64,000 bases of DNA from Actinoplanes sichuanensis. GTDB taxonomy: Bacteria > Actinomycetota > Actinomycetes > Mycobacteriales > Micromonosporaceae. The DNA is taken from positions 2,790,001 to 2,854,000 of the forward strand of contig NZ_AP028461.1 in NCBI RefSeq assembly GCF_033097365.1, read 5' to 3'. Within the stretch, counting starts at the first letter, position 1. Every line of letters begins with the position of its first letter. The notes beneath the pieces are model-generated. The model saw nothing but the letters and a program-made list of their open reading frames with translations. It was not told the DNA's origin and made no database searches. This document shows, piece after piece, positions 23,507-34,400 of the stretch. Both the position numbers and the translations under genes were made by a program.

Positions 23507-25933
23507 GTGAGGCATTCGCCCCGCCGTTCAGCAACCGTCGCAGTCTCGTCCGTTGCGCTGGTCGGCATGCTGGGGAGTGCTGCTCTGGCAGCACCGCCCG
23601 GTTCCGGTGACGGTGTCATCGTCGTCGACTTCGAGACTCCCGAGTCCGTTCCCGCACTGACTTCCGTGACGGGGAAGTCCGGCGCCCTGTTCGCGTCGAA
23701 GGCGATCGCCGGCACCAAGTCGACCGTGCGGCTCACTGTTCCCTCCGGCCAGTACGACGTCGTACCGGAAGCGGTCGCCGCCGGCGGCAAGCGATATGTC
23801 GGAGTGATGTCCGCACGCAGCCTGTTGGTTCGTGCCGGCCAGACGAAGTCGGTCACGGTGACCTATCGTCTTTCCGAGGGCATGCAGGAAGCGCACGTCA
23901 CGAAGGTGACGGACACGGCCGTTTCGCTCGGCTGGACGACTCCCACGGGCACCGCCGTGGAGGTCCGTAGGACGGAAGGGGATCAGTCCGCGGCGAAGCG
24001 GTCGGACGGCGTCGCGGTCGCGACCTCCGGTTCCGGACTTCTGGACGAGGGCCTCAAGCCGGGTACGCGCTACAACTACTCGTTCTGGGCCAAACCCGGT
24101 GACAGCCCTCTGGGCATCGACCAGCTCAACGGGCCGTTCGTGCTCACGGTCGGCACGACGGACTCCTCCGTATCGAGCCAGCCGTCCTACGTCGTCACGC
24201 CAGGCGCCTTCCTGGCCAGGGCGACCGATCTGAAGACCGTCGCGCCCACCGGCTCCGGCGTGCGTGTCGGACTTGCCGACGGGGTCTCCCCGCCGGCGCC
24301 GGGCGCAGGGGTGGTTCTTCCTGTCTCTGCGGTGCTGCGAGGCGGATACGTCGGCACCGTCGCGGACATCTCCCAGGACGGCCGGGTCATCACACTCGTA
24401 CCCGGTGGCATCGGCGACGCCTTCGACTACTATCACCTGAAGATCGACGATCTGAGCACCCTGCCGATGCAGCGGATCACCGAACCCGAGCCGGCCACCG
24501 CGTCGGCAGCGGGCGTGGCCAAGGCCGCAGCGTCACCCGACACGGAGTGCGGCAAAGCCACCACCGAGGCCAAGGTCATCGACTTCGATCCGGGCTTCCA
24601 GATGGCCGGCCATTTCGAGACCACGGTCAACACCCGCAATGTTCTCGGCGCTGACATCCCGACCGGTGTCTCGCTTGACGTGGAGGCCGCCGTCACCGTG
24701 TCCGGGGCGGTGACAGCCAAGGTCAGAGGCATGCTGGCCTGCCAGATCAAGGTCAAGTCCCTCATGATTCCGTTCCCGGCCGGCCCGGTTCCGATGGGTT
24801 TCTACTTCAAACCGACGGTCAAGGTCGGCGTCGAGGGCGCGATCCAGGTGTCGAACCTCGGCGCCGCGGTCACACTCGGCTTCCAGTTGAACGGCCACGC
24901 GGGCTTCGACGGCGCGAACCAGTTCGAGGGCAATCCGATCAGTACGGCGCAGCCGCTGACCCCGCAGATCGACGCGGTGAGCGGCGGGCTCTTCGTCAAG
25001 GTCAGCGGGGACGCTCTCATCGGTCCCGGCGCCGGCACGACGGGCACGGGTGTGATCGCCGGGATCGGCGGCACGCTCGTCCCGTTGGAGGCCCACGCCA
25101 ACGTGGTCGTTCCCGCGACGGCGGGCTCGGCCCCCTGTCTGACCTTCACCGCTTCCGGCACTGTCGGCGTCATGGTCTCGGTCCGGGCCTGGCTGGGCTG
25201 GTTCGACTTCAAAGCCGACTACGTGGTTCCCGCGCTCCAACAGACGGCGGAATACCCGGGCTCACCATGGGCCTGGCCGACCAAGTGCGACAAGCCGATC
25301 AACCCCTCCGACAACGTCCTCGGCGATGGTGTGACGAAGGTCGATGACGACGTCGCCGGCAGCCCGGACCAGTGGGGGCACCTCGACGGATTCGCGCCGG
25401 ACGGAAAAGCGTGGGTCCTGAGCACGGGGCGCATCACCGACGCGACCGGTTCGCCGGGTACGCAGGCGAGCACCAGCCTGGGTAACCCCGGCAATGCGAC
25501 GCTCTCCTCGTACTCGGGACAACAGACGTACGACGCCGCGTCGTACCGGGTGACGCTCGTTCCTACCGGAAGCACGCTCAACGTCAAGTACGTCTTCGCG
25601 AGCGAAGAGTACCCGGAGTACGTGGGCAGCAGGTTCAATGACGTGATGGCGATCTTCGTCAACGGCACGAACTGCGCTCTCGTGCCCGGCACCGACAGCC
25701 CCGTGTCGATCAACACCGTCAACCACCACACGAACTCGGCCTACTACGTCGACAACAGCGCCGGGGCCTCCGGCTATTCGACCAGCTACGACGGTCTCAC
25801 CACGCCGTTGGTGTGCAGTGTTCCGGTGACGCCCGGTGTGCCCACCACGGTGGAGATCGCGGTGGCGGACGCCGGCGACGGGATCTACGACAGCGCGGTC
25901 GCCCTCCTCGACAAGGGCATCTGGTCGAACTAG
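23507..25933 (+). CDS. Large secreted protein with a choice-of-anchor L domain
   Basis: 808 residues. A signal peptide (RRSATVAVSSVALVGMLGSAALAA) precedes a fibronectin-III-like segment (ATKVTDTAVSLGWTT region, about 150-240), a long beta-rich middle with Gly/Val repeats, and a C-terminal 'choice-of-anchor L' domain: LNVKYVFASEEYPEYVGSRF, then NDVMAIFVNG and DAGDGIYDSAVAL. It is an exported adhesin- or envelope-type protein. The GTG at 23507 with AGGAG 8 bases upstream is chosen because it places the arginines directly before the hydrophobic core; an earlier GTG at 23435 is possible. Confidence 0.82.
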   Translation: MRHSPRRSATVAVSSVALVGMLGSAALAAPPGSGDGVIVVDFETPESVPALTSVTGKSGALFASKAIAGTKSTVRLTVPSGQYDVVPEAVAAGGKRYVGVMSARSLLVRAGQTKSVTVTYRLSEGMQEAHVTKVTDTAVSLGWTTPTGTAVEVRRTEGDQSAAKRSDGVAVATSGSGLLDEGLKPGTRYNYSFWAKPGDSPLGIDQLNGPFVLTVGTTDSSVSSQPSYVVTPGAFLARATDLKTVAPTGSGVRVGLADGVSPPAPGAGVVLPVSAVLRGGYVGTVADISQDGRVITLVPGGIGDAFDYYHLKIDDLSTLPMQRITEPEPATASAAGVAKAAASPDTECGKATTEAKVIDFDPGFQMAGHFETTVNTRNVLGADIPTGVSLDVEAAVTVSGAVTAKVRGMLACQIKVKSLMIPFPAGPVPMGFYFKPTVKVGVEGAIQVSNLGAAVTLGFQLNGHAGFDGANQFEGNPISTAQPLTPQIDAVSGGLFVKVSGDALIGPGAGTTGTGVIAGIGGTLVPLEAHANVVVPATAGSAPCLTFTASGTVGVMVSVRAWLGWFDFKADYVVPALQQTAEYPGSPWAWPTKCDKPINPSDNVLGDGVTKVDDDVAGSPDQWGHLDGFAPDGKAWVLSTGRITDATGSPGTQASTSLGNPGNATLSSYSGQQTYDAASYRVTLVPTGSTLNVKYVFASEEYPEYVGSRFNDVMAIFVNGTNCALVPGTDSPVSINTVNHHTNSAYYVDNSAGASGYSTSYDGLTTPLVCSVPVTPGVPTTVEIAVADAGDGIYDSAVALLDKGIWSN

Positions 25934-25938
25934 AGGTC

Positions 25939-26520
25939 ATGGTGTCCAAGAGATCAGCCCCCTTGAAGACGCCACCGCGGGAGGTGGCCGGCTACGCCGA
26001 GGCGTACGCCGCCGGCCTCCTCCCGCGGGTGCCGTCCACCCCGCCGCCGCTCGCGGTCGCCCCCACCGCGCGGGCCGCGTTCCGAAGGCTCCTCGTCACG
26101 ACCGCAATGGCCTTCCTGACCGTGCTCCTGCTCGCCAAGACCTTGAGCAGCGTTGGAGCCTTGGCTGCGATCGGCCTGGGCGGCACCCTCGTGCTGGTGC
26201 TGATCCATCGGCAGCTCGCCCGTGTCGGTGATCGGCTGATCGCCGAGTTCCGGCACGGGTACGCCACGCTCGACGTGTCCTTGGGCGGCTTCTGGTTCGG
26301 TGAGGGCTACACCGGCATCACGGGTGAGGCATGGTCGCGGTGGGATCTCCGAGGCCTCTGGCTGCTCGACGCCTCGACCGGGGCGATGCGTCGCGCTCCG
26401 GCCGGAGACGGCGATCCACCCGGCATGTACCCGTCGCCGCATGCCCCGGGACGGTGGGAGCTGTGGACGGGCGTGGAGTGGCTCGGCCACTTCGAGAACC
26501 CCGTCAGCGTGCGCCGCTGA
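25939..26520 (+). CDS. Two-helix membrane protein
   Basis: 193 residues: a cytoplasmic N-terminus, two adjacent transmembrane helices at about 50-90 (LLVTTAMAFLTVLLLAKTL; GALAAIGLGGTLVLVLI), then a soluble domain ending in PHAPGRWELWTGVEWLGHF, reminiscent of the short DUF2510-like Trp motif of actinobacterial membrane proteins. It follows the secreted protein gene by five bases and is likely co-transcribed. Function unknown. Confidence 0.7.
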   Translation: MVSKRSAPLKTPPREVAGYAEAYAAGLLPRVPSTPPPLAVAPTARAAFRRLLVTTAMAFLTVLLLAKTLSSVGALAAIGLGGTLVLVLIHRQLARVGDRLIAEFRHGYATLDVSLGGFWFGEGYTGITGEAWSRWDLRGLWLLDASTGAMRRAPAGDGDPPGMYPSPHAPGRWELWTGVEWLGHFENPVSVRR

Positions 26521-26759
26521 GAGACCGCGGACGGTCAGCTGCGCCTCGACAGCAGCCGGCCGGGTGCTTGGCCGTCGGATCGCGTGTCGCCCCCGCGTCG
26601 ACGTCGTGAGCCGCTGCTACCGGCTCGGGCCGGCGCCCAGTTCGAGACCAGCCACGTTCACCTGCGAATGGTCAGCCTGAACCGCCTCGCATCGCTGCGG
26701 CCCGGGACGCGAAGGACCGTATGCTGCCCGAGGGTGATCGCTGCCGTGCTGCGGCGAGT

Positions 26760-27617
26760 TCACCGGGGCCAGAGGCAGAAGGCGTTGGTGCCGCGGTCCC
26801 CCTTCGGCGTGGGAAGATCGTCGCCGAGGATGCGGAAGCACCGGTCGGCCGACTCGGGCCCGACCGGGATCACGTAGTGCGCCTCACCCCGCGCGTCCAC
26901 GGCCACCCGGAACGATGTGCGGTAGGGGTCGTGGCGTCGTGCGACCGGCTCGTCCGGTGGTCCGTACAGGTGGAGGGTCGTCTCCCGCCCCGGCGGGAAA
27001 CCGCCGAGGTGGAGATGGATGCCGGCGCCGTCCGGGCCGGTGAAGAGCACCCGTGCCTCGTCAGCGAGGCGCGCTGTCAGCTTGCCGGCGGCGGTCCGGC
27101 CGCCCTGTGCGGCGGTCACCCGGTAGTCGCCCTCGGGCGCGCCCGGCAGCAGCGGGAACAGCAGGTAGAACAGGTCACCCTCGCCGAGTGGAGGGTCGGC
27201 CGCCGACCGTACGGGTGCGCCGGCCGGTGGTGTCACGGTCACCTCCAGCGGCGCGTCCGGATCGAAGCCGTCGAAGCACAGGCCCACCTGGGCCGGGATC
27301 TCCTGCTCGGGGTAGGTCACCACCACGCGTGGCGGCCCGCCCGCCGGCTCCGGGCAGCGGGCGTCGCCGCCCTCGAAGATCTGAGCCTGCTCGGGCACGC
27401 CTTCGGGCAGATCGTCCGTCCGGAGGAGCAAGTCGGCTGGGCCGGTCTGGGCGGTCACCGGTACGACCGTCTCCGCGCCGGCCGTCTCCAGGCTGGACGT
27501 CGCGGGCGCAGGTGTCGTGCCGGTGACGGGATCCGGCGGCGCCGTGTCGCACGCGGCGAGCACCACGAGCACGGTGACGGTCGACGTCAGACGGAGCGCC
27601 CACGGTGTGTCCGCCAT
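26760..27617 (-). CDS. Exported lipoprotein
   Basis: 285 residues. Signal with lipobox LVVLAACDTA (Cys at about 23), a Thr/Pro-rich linker, then a beta-sandwich-like body with two repeats of the form PLEVTVTPPAGAP and ETTLHLYGPPDEP and paired cysteines (DARCPEP; GLCFDGF; DRCFRIL; AFCLWPR). Anchored outside the membrane. No family recognised. The neighbouring 239-bp gap (26521-26759) shows nothing beyond shadow frames. Confidence 0.78.
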   Translation of the reverse strand: MADTPWALRLTSTVTVLVVLAACDTAPPDPVTGTTPAPATSSLETAGAETVVPVTAQTGPADLLLRTDDLPEGVPEQAQIFEGGDARCPEPAGGPPRVVVTYPEQEIPAQVGLCFDGFDPDAPLEVTVTPPAGAPVRSAADPPLGEGDLFYLLFPLLPGAPEGDYRVTAAQGGRTAAGKLTARLADEARVLFTGPDGAGIHLHLGGFPPGRETTLHLYGPPDEPVARRHDPYRTSFRVAVDARGEAHYVIPVGPESADRCFRILGDDLPTPKGDRGTNAFCLWPR

Positions 27618-27686
27618 GACGGCCTCCTCTCCGAATCCATCGACGATTGTCGCACCGGCGGGCTGGACGCGGGTGCAACGAAGAGC

Positions 27687-27715
27687 CCGGCCCGGGGCGC
27701 GACGCCCCGGGCCGG
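27687..27715 (-). terminator. GC hairpin after the small secreted-protein gene
   Basis: CCGGCCCGGGGC and its exact complement GCCCCGGGCCGG flank a five-base loop. On the minus strand CTCTTCGTT follows. It lies 13 bases past the stop of the gene ending at 27729. Confidence 0.65.
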
Positions 27716-27728
27716 ATGCAGGGATCGA

Positions 27729-28187
27729 TCAGGCGGGAACCCAGGCGAAGGAGCACTCCGGGGTCCACGGGATCGGGTCCGGGTAGGGCAGGTAGATGGC
27801 CGGCACGAAACCCCAGGCGTTGCTGCGGCCGGGCAGCGTCGTGTCACCGACGGTGTAGTACCAGTGGTTGAAGCCGCCGACGTCGCCGCCGACCTTCCAG
27901 CAGAGGAACCAGCTCCGGGTGCTCAGCAGCCAACCCTTCTGCGCGCTCGCCGACCCGGCGTTGGTGGTCTGGTAGATCGGGGCCGGTGCGTCGTTGTTGC
28001 AGACGGTGCGGCCGGTCCACCGATGACCGTAGGGATCCGACGGTCCCGGTGTCTGCCGCACGCAGGCGGCCGGCTCGGCCGTCACGTCGGCCGGCCCGGC
28101 GGCCGCCGGGCTCGGTGCGAAGCCCGCCAGCAGCCCGGCGAGGGTCAGCAGCGCGGCCAAGGCGCACGCCAGTCTCGGATGTGACAT
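27729..28187 (-). CDS. Small secreted aromatic-rich protein
   Basis: 152 residues. Signal MSHPRLACALAALLTLAGLL up to PAAAGPA, then a mature domain rich in Trp and Tyr (TRSWFLCWKVGGDVGGFNHW; LPYPDPIPWTPECSFAW) with four cysteines, probably two disulphides. It resembles small extracellular actinobacterial proteins of unknown role. Divergent from the SARP regulator gene. Confidence 0.75.
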   Translation of the reverse strand: MSHPRLACALAALLTLAGLLAGFAPSPAAAGPADVTAEPAACVRQTPGPSDPYGHRWTGRTVCNNDAPAPIYQTTNAGSASAQKGWLLSTRSWFLCWKVGGDVGGFNHWYYTVGDTTLPGRSNAWGFVPAIYLPYPDPIPWTPECSFAWVPA

Positions 28188-28338
28188 GTGGACCTCCTGT
28201 CGATGGGTGATGCGGTCGGTGCAGACCCTGCCGGTGCCGTCCCCGATCTGTCCTCGATCGGTCCTCTCGCGTTGCCTTCGCCCGTTACGCTGCTGCTCAG
28301 CGAGCCGCGGGAAGGTCTAGGCGGACGGGGGTCCGGCG

Positions 28339-30501
28339 GTGGAGTTCCGGGTGCTCGGGCCACTGGAGGTCCGGGTGGGTGCGCGTCCGGTCGAGGTGCC
28401 GGGCGGCCGGACGCGGCTGGTCCTCGCCGCGCTCCTGGCCGAGCCGAACCGCGTGGTCGGTGTCGACGAACTCACCGAGATCGTGTGGGAGGACGCCGCG
28501 CCCCCGACAGCCCGCCGCCAGGTGCAGAACACGGTGTCCCAGCTGCGTGGCCTGCTCCTGCGATACGGCGCGGCCGACCGGTTGCACAGCACCCCGGCCG
28601 GCTACCGGCTGAGCGTCGGACCGGACGACCTGGACCTCCTGCGTCACGAAGCGCTACGCGTCGAGGCCCGGCGGCTCGCCGCGGCCGGCGATCGGCGTGC
28701 CGCCGCGGGTGCTCTAGGCGAGGCGGTGGCGCTGTGGCGGGGGCCGGCCTTCGGCGGACTGCCCGGCGACCGGTTCCGCCGGCTCGCCGCGACCCTCGAG
28801 GAGCTGCGCTGGTCCACGGTGGAGTCGCATGCCGAGGCCGCGCTGGCCGAGGGCGGCGACGGTCTCGTCGCCCGACTGTCCGGTCTCGTGGCCGAGCATC
28901 CGCTACGGGAGCGGCTGGCCGCCGCCTATCTGCTGGCGCTGTACCACTCCGGCCGCCAGGCCGACGCCCTCGTCCACTACCAGCGCGTCGCCGCGTCCCT
29001 GCGCGATGAGCTCGGCGTCGACCCGGGGCCGGAGCTGCAGCGCCGCTTCGAGGCGATCCTGCGCCGAGACCCGGCCCTGGACCCGCCGGCGCCCCGACCC
29101 CGCATCCCGGCACCAGGTGGTCCGGCAGCGGGACCCTCCGAGGCTTCACCCGCGGACGCCGTATCCGCGGCGCCTCGTCGGCGTTCCCGGGGCGTGCGGG
29201 CGCTCGCGGCCGCCGCGGCGGTCTTGATGCTCACCGGCCTGGCCGGCGACCTCGCGGCGCCGCCGCCCGAGATGACCGGCCTCTTCAACGTCGTCGCCGC
29301 CCCGTTCACCACGGCCGGGCCGCAGGCGGTGCAGCCGGTCGCCGACCGGCTGCACCGGGCGCTTGTCGAGCGTCTCCAGGGCTGGGTGGGCGAGCAGCCA
29401 GGGGTCCGGCTGCGGAGCGTCGCCGATCCCGGCGATCCGGCGGAGCTGGCCCGCCGGCACGGCGCGGACCTGGTGCTGACCGGCGCGGTCCGCGGCGCGG
29501 GCGACCGGGCGACCGTCACCCTGGGTCTGTTCGTGACCGAGCGGACGCTCGGCGAGGCACCGGAGTTCGTGGGTGCGCACGAGTTCGCCGTGACCGAGCC
29601 GATCGACGTCCTGCAGCGCAACTGGCAGCTCGGCCACCGTCTCACCGAGGGGATGCTGCGCTATCTCGGCGGCGTCACCGACCTCACCAGGGCGCTGGGC
29701 GAGTACGGACTCGACGATCTGCCCGCTGCGGAACGCCTGCTGGGTACGGCACAGGAGCACTTCGCCGCGGCCGGTCGCGCGGTCGGCGGAGCGGCGAGCG
29801 GCCGGGAAGTCCTACATCTGCTGCTGGGCAACGTGATCGGCCGGGCGGATCCGGCGCGACTCGGTCAGGCGGAAGAGCAGTTCCGGGCGGCGCTGGCCAT
29901 CGCACCCGGCTACCTGCGGGCCCGCCTCGGCCTGGCCGAAGCGGTTCGGGCCGCCGTACCCTGCCGCGCCGGGACGTCGGACCCGGCCCGGCTCGATGTG
30001 GCTCGCGAGGGCTACCGGTCCGCGCTGGCCGCCGTCGCTGATCCGCCGGGCGGACCGCTGCTGGAGATGAAGATCCGCCTCGGACTGGGGCTCACCGAGC
30101 AGTGCCTGAGCCTGGCCGGTTTTCCGGCGCGGTGGCCGGCGGCGGAGGCGGAGTTCACCCGGGTGGAGCGACTGCGACCCTCGGCCCCAGGCGATCAGCG
30201 CCACGCTCTGCGGCTGGCCGCCGAGGCCGCGGCCGGCCGGGCGCTCACCGCCATGGTCACCGCCGGTTCGACCGACGGCGCCCGGTACGGCGGCCTGCCG
30301 GCGGCCGCGGCGGGCTATCGGCGGGCGCTCGATCTGCTCGCACAGGTCGGCGACACTCGGCCGAGGACCGCGGCCCGCACCGTCGTCTTCCTCTGCAACC
30401 TCCGCCTCGTCACGCGGCAGCTCGGCGATCCGGACGCCATCGCGGAGGTCGACCGGCGGCTGCGCGCAGACGCCTCCGCGCCGTCCTGCCCGGCCGGATG
30501 A
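28339..30501 (+). CDS. SARP-type regulator with a membrane-anchored TPR tail
   Basis: 720 residues. An OmpR-like winged helix (VLGPLEVRVGARPVEVPGGR, about 1-95) is followed by the BTAD helical domain (about 100-245; AALWRGPAFGGLPGDRF-like, ALYHSGRQADALVHYQRV, LRDELGVDPGPELQ). A transmembrane helix (LAAAAAVLMLTGLAGDL, about 292) and about 400 residues of helical TPR-like repeats come next. SARP proteins activate secondary-metabolite and development genes. The membrane anchor after the BTAD domain is less common and suggests a membrane-tethered sensor. No biosynthetic cluster is visible nearby. Confidence 0.85.
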   Translation: MEFRVLGPLEVRVGARPVEVPGGRTRLVLAALLAEPNRVVGVDELTEIVWEDAAPPTARRQVQNTVSQLRGLLLRYGAADRLHSTPAGYRLSVGPDDLDLLRHEALRVEARRLAAAGDRRAAAGALGEAVALWRGPAFGGLPGDRFRRLAATLEELRWSTVESHAEAALAEGGDGLVARLSGLVAEHPLRERLAAAYLLALYHSGRQADALVHYQRVAASLRDELGVDPGPELQRRFEAILRRDPALDPPAPRPRIPAPGGPAAGPSEASPADAVSAAPRRRSRGVRALAAAAAVLMLTGLAGDLAAPPPEMTGLFNVVAAPFTTAGPQAVQPVADRLHRALVERLQGWVGEQPGVRLRSVADPGDPAELARRHGADLVLTGAVRGAGDRATVTLGLFVTERTLGEAPEFVGAHEFAVTEPIDVLQRNWQLGHRLTEGMLRYLGGVTDLTRALGEYGLDDLPAAERLLGTAQEHFAAAGRAVGGAASGREVLHLLLGNVIGRADPARLGQAEEQFRAALAIAPGYLRARLGLAEAVRAAVPCRAGTSDPARLDVAREGYRSALAAVADPPGGPLLEMKIRLGLGLTEQCLSLAGFPARWPAAEAEFTRVERLRPSAPGDQRHALRLAAEAAAGRALTAMVTAGSTDGARYGGLPAAAAGYRRALDLLAQVGDTRPRTAARTVVFLCNLRLVTRQLGDPDAIAEVDRRLRADASAPSCPAG

Positions 30502-30693
30502 CCGTGACCGGTCCGGACGCTGGAACTCACCCGAGTGCTCACGCTCGTGGCACTGTACGTCTTGACGACGTCCTTCCGCTCTTGCTGGGCGAGGGCGGTG
30601 CCGCGCACGTCGGCCGGGGCTCGGAGTCGGGCCGGTGCATCGGGTTCGTCCAGGTGCTCAACAGCCGCTTCCTCGGAAGTGGAACAACGGCGT

Positions 30694-31269
30694 TCAGGAG
30701 CCCAAACCCGGAGCCGTTGTGGTGGTGACCGCTCTCCCGTCTCTGGCGCGGGCGGTCAGCCGGACACCCTCGACCTCGGTGCCGGGAGCCCAGATCAGGA
30801 ACAGGTTGTCGTCGGTGGCACCGGTGAGGGTGGCGCCGGATGGCAGCGTCGCCGTGATCGAGGTCGCGCCGGCGGGCAGACGCCCGATCAGCAGATGGGC
30901 CTTGAGCACCGCGTCCGCCCCGCCGTAAAAGGTGATCCGATCATCCGGCCCGTCCTCCATCACCGAGCCGAACGTCTCCTCCAACCCGGCGGCACCGAGC
31001 CGACAGGTACTGATCCACTTGTCGGGTTCGGAGACGTAGACGCGGATCTGCTTATCACCGTCGCGGGACACGAACCGCTGTTCGAGGCGACCGGCGGCCT
31101 CGCCGTTGAGGTCGGTGAGGCTGCGCTGACATGCGGCGCCTGCCTGTTCGTCGGTCAGCGGCTGCGGCGTCTCATCGGCGATCGTCGCGGCGCTGCACCC
31201 GGTAGCGAGGGCCAGGACAGCCAACATCGCGGTCACCGTGTGGGCCCCGCGGTGGACCGAATGCGCCAC
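30694..31269 (-). CDS. Exported lipoprotein
   Basis: 191 residues. Signal VTAMLAVLALATGCSAAT with a lipobox-like LATGC (Cys at about 25), then a compact domain: QAGAACQRSLTDLNGEAAG and WISTCRLG (a likely disulphide), followed by beta strands such as TSITATLPSGATLTGATDDN. Function unknown. The 192-bp gap after the SARP gene shows nothing else. Confidence 0.75.
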   Translation of the reverse strand: MAHSVHRGAHTVTAMLAVLALATGCSAATIADETPQPLTDEQAGAACQRSLTDLNGEAAGRLEQRFVSRDGDKQIRVYVSEPDKWISTCRLGAAGLEETFGSVMEDGPDDRITFYGGADAVLKAHLLIGRLPAGATSITATLPSGATLTGATDDNLFLIWAPGTEVEGVRLTARARDGRAVTTTTAPGLGS

Positions 31270-31417
31270 TATGCTCCTCCAGGCCTCGGGCCACCGGGTA
31301 TCCGATCATGACAGGCTCCGCACTGTACGCCACGGGTCTACGCAGGCCAGGTGCCATGAGGCTGTGATCACAGGCGGCCCGGTTCGACGATCATCCCCTT
31401 GACGGGCAGGCCTTCGA

Positions 31418-34400
31418 GTGACCGGCGGATGTACGCTGCGTCAGGTGTCCAAGGTGGTTGGTTATGCCGATGCGGTGGAACTGCTCGGTGGTGGCTCACC
31501 GCTGGTCAAGTCTCTCGACCGGGCGCTCGGTGGGCTGCTGCTGGCAGCCACCGGCGGCGGGAGCGAGCTCGCGATCAGCCTGTTCGACGGCAAGGCCGAA
31601 GCCGTTCGGCTGGGCGAGTGGGTGATCACCGGCCTTCGGGACCGGACGAAGGGCTACGGGCGGTACGACCGGACGCAACGCCTGCGTGCGGCGCACACGA
31701 TCATCGCCATGGCGGCGTTCTTCGCGGCGCTGGACGACATCGAACTGCCCTTCGAGCCCCGGGCACTGGCGCTCACCGCCGACGAACGGCGCCACGTCAC
31801 CGGCGTCGAACCGGCCGTCCGCCGGCTCGCCGAGGCGGAGGCGCCGATACCCGCCCCGCACCTCGACCACGAGCGGCTGCTCGCCGACCTGCGACTCTGG
31901 TACGCATCGAACGCGAACGTGCTGGTCGACTTCGCGGAAGGTCTGGCGGTCTGGGATGACCTGGACGAGACCAGGCAGGCCGCCGCACGCCAGGCGATCC
32001 GCGTGGCTCTTCCCGCGGCCGCCTGTAGGCGGTACGAGGATCTCCACCGCCGTCTCGCGGTGGAGATGCCGGAGTTCGCGCTGTGGACCACCGATCTGCG
32101 GCAACGCGCGATGGGAACAGCGCTGGCCCGGATGGATACGGTGCTGGACGCCGTCGCGTCCGGTCACGGACCCGGCGACATGGCCGCGACCCTGGTTCGC
32201 GCCTGGCGCTCCGCGCTCGAACGGCCGATCCTCTCCGAGGGCGACGTACCGGGTGGCCTGGTGATCCCCGCCCTGGGCGAAGGCTATGTCGACCCCGACT
32301 ACCGCGTCCGAGCCATCGACACGGCCGGCTCTCCGGCCGACGAGTCCTGGTGGGCCCACGTTCCGGAACGCCGCGATCTGGCGGAGTTCCTGGTCAGCCA
32401 TCTGACCACCCCCGCCGCGACCGAAGCGCCGCTTCTGGTGCTGGGCCAGCCCGGCGCGGGCAAGTCGGTGCTCACCCGGATCGTCGCGGCCCGGCTCGAC
32501 GCCCGGCACTTCCTGCCGGTCCGGGTGATACTGCGCGACGTGCCGGCCGAGGCCGAGATCCAGGATCAGATCGAAGCCGCGGTACGCGCCGCCACCGGCG
32601 AAACGGTCACCTGGCCCGGCCTGGTCCGCGGTGCCGGGCCAGCCCTACCCGTGGTGCTGCTCGACGGGTTCGATGAGTTGTTGCAGGCCACCGGCGTCGC
32701 CCAGTCCGACTACCTGAACCGGGTCGCCGCCTTCCAACGCCGCGAGGCCGAACTCGGCCGCCCGGTCGCTGTGCTGGTCACCAGCCGTACGGCGGTCGCG
32801 GACCGGGCCGGTGCGCCCGAGGGCACGGTGGGGATCCGGCTGGAGCCGTTCCGAGAGCCGCACGTCCGGCAGTGGCTGGCGACGTGGAACAGCGCCAACG
32901 CCGACGGCCTGCGGCGCCGCGGCCTCGCCGAACTCGATGCCGAGGTGGTGCTGCGCCAGCCGGGCCTGGCGGGCCAGCCGCTGCTACTGATGATGCTGGC
33001 CCTGTACGACGCCGACACCAACGCGCTACGCGCCGCCGGGGCGAACCTCGACGAGAGTTCCCTCTACGAGCGTCTACTGACCGCGTTCGCCCGCCGTGAG
33101 GTCACCAAGACGCACGTCACGGCCACCGGGGCGCAGCTGGCCGGCCTCGTCGAGCTGGAGCTGCTGCGGCTGTCGGTCGCGGCGTTCGGCATGTTCAACC
33201 GTCATCGCCAGTGGGTCACCGCCCAGGAACTCGACATCGACCTGGAAGCGCTGATGCCGTCCGCCCGCGCGGAGCCGTCCGGTGGCTTCCGGCAGCCGCT
33301 CAACCAGGCCGAGAAGTTGGTCGGCCGGTTCTTCTTCATGCAGCGCGGACAGGCGACCCGGGACGGCGCCCGGCTGCACACCTACGAGTTCCTGCACGCC
33401 ACGTTCGGTGAGTACCTGATCGCCCGGCTGATCATGCGGATGCTGATCGAATTGGCCGAGGAGGAGGCCACCGCCGCCACGGCGGTGTTCGGTCCCGCCG
33501 GTTGCCGCGACGGCCGCCTGCACGCGCTGCTCTCCTTCGCACCACTGACCAACCGGGAGCCGATCCTCGCGTTCGTCCGCGAACTGGCGGCGCCGGGTTT
33601 CCCCACCGGGGCCCGGCGCCTGCCGATCACGCTCTTCCAGCGGCTCGACGAACGCCCGACGGACCAGGACGTCCGTGGGTACCAGCCGGTGAAGGCGCCC
33701 GGCCCGGACCGGTACGCGGCCTACGACCTGAACCTGCTGTTGCTCGCGGTCGCCCTGAATGGCGAGGTACGCGCCGGCGAGCTGTTCCCGGGAGCCTCCG
33801 ACGTGGCTCTGCTCTGGCGACGGCACGCCCTGCTCTGGCAGGCGACCCTGAGCACGACGGCCTGGTGGGCGGTGGTGTTCACCCTGCAGACCCGCACCGC
33901 TTGGCAGGGCGAGCGGCGGGATCTGGTCGTCGTGCTGGACAACGAGACGTCGACACCGCCGGTGGAACCCTACTGGCTCTACCGCACCCATCCGGAACAC
34001 CCGACCCGGACCACCGTCACCAGCTGGCAGCACACCCGGTGGGACGGGATCGCCCGGCAGAGCAATCTGGTGCGAGACCGGGTCAACGAGACGCTCATGC
34101 ACGCCGTCGAGCCGCTGATGCGCCGGATCGGGGACGCGACCACCACCTTCGTGGTCGGCGACGCGGACACGGCGCACTCGATCGCGGCAGCCATCAGCCG
34201 TTTCCAGATCGCCGCGCTGATCGGCGACGACGACGAGAATCTCGCCCGCATCGCCGCCGACGCCGTGCACGCGGTGACCCGATGCTGGGCGCCACTGGTG
34301 GACCCGCTCGTACGGGACCGCGGGGTGCTGCTGGTCCGGGAACTCATGCCGTTGCTCGAAGGCCGGGTGCCCGACGACATACGCGACCGGTGGGTCATCC

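Noticed and set aside
26521..26759. Possible gene in the gap after the two-helix membrane protein
   Set aside because: Frames are short, Arg/Pro-rich and have no ribosome site or recognisable pattern.
28339..30501. Secondary-metabolite cluster near the SARP regulator
   Set aside because: No polyketide, peptide or terpene synthase genes are in the surrounding 15 kb.
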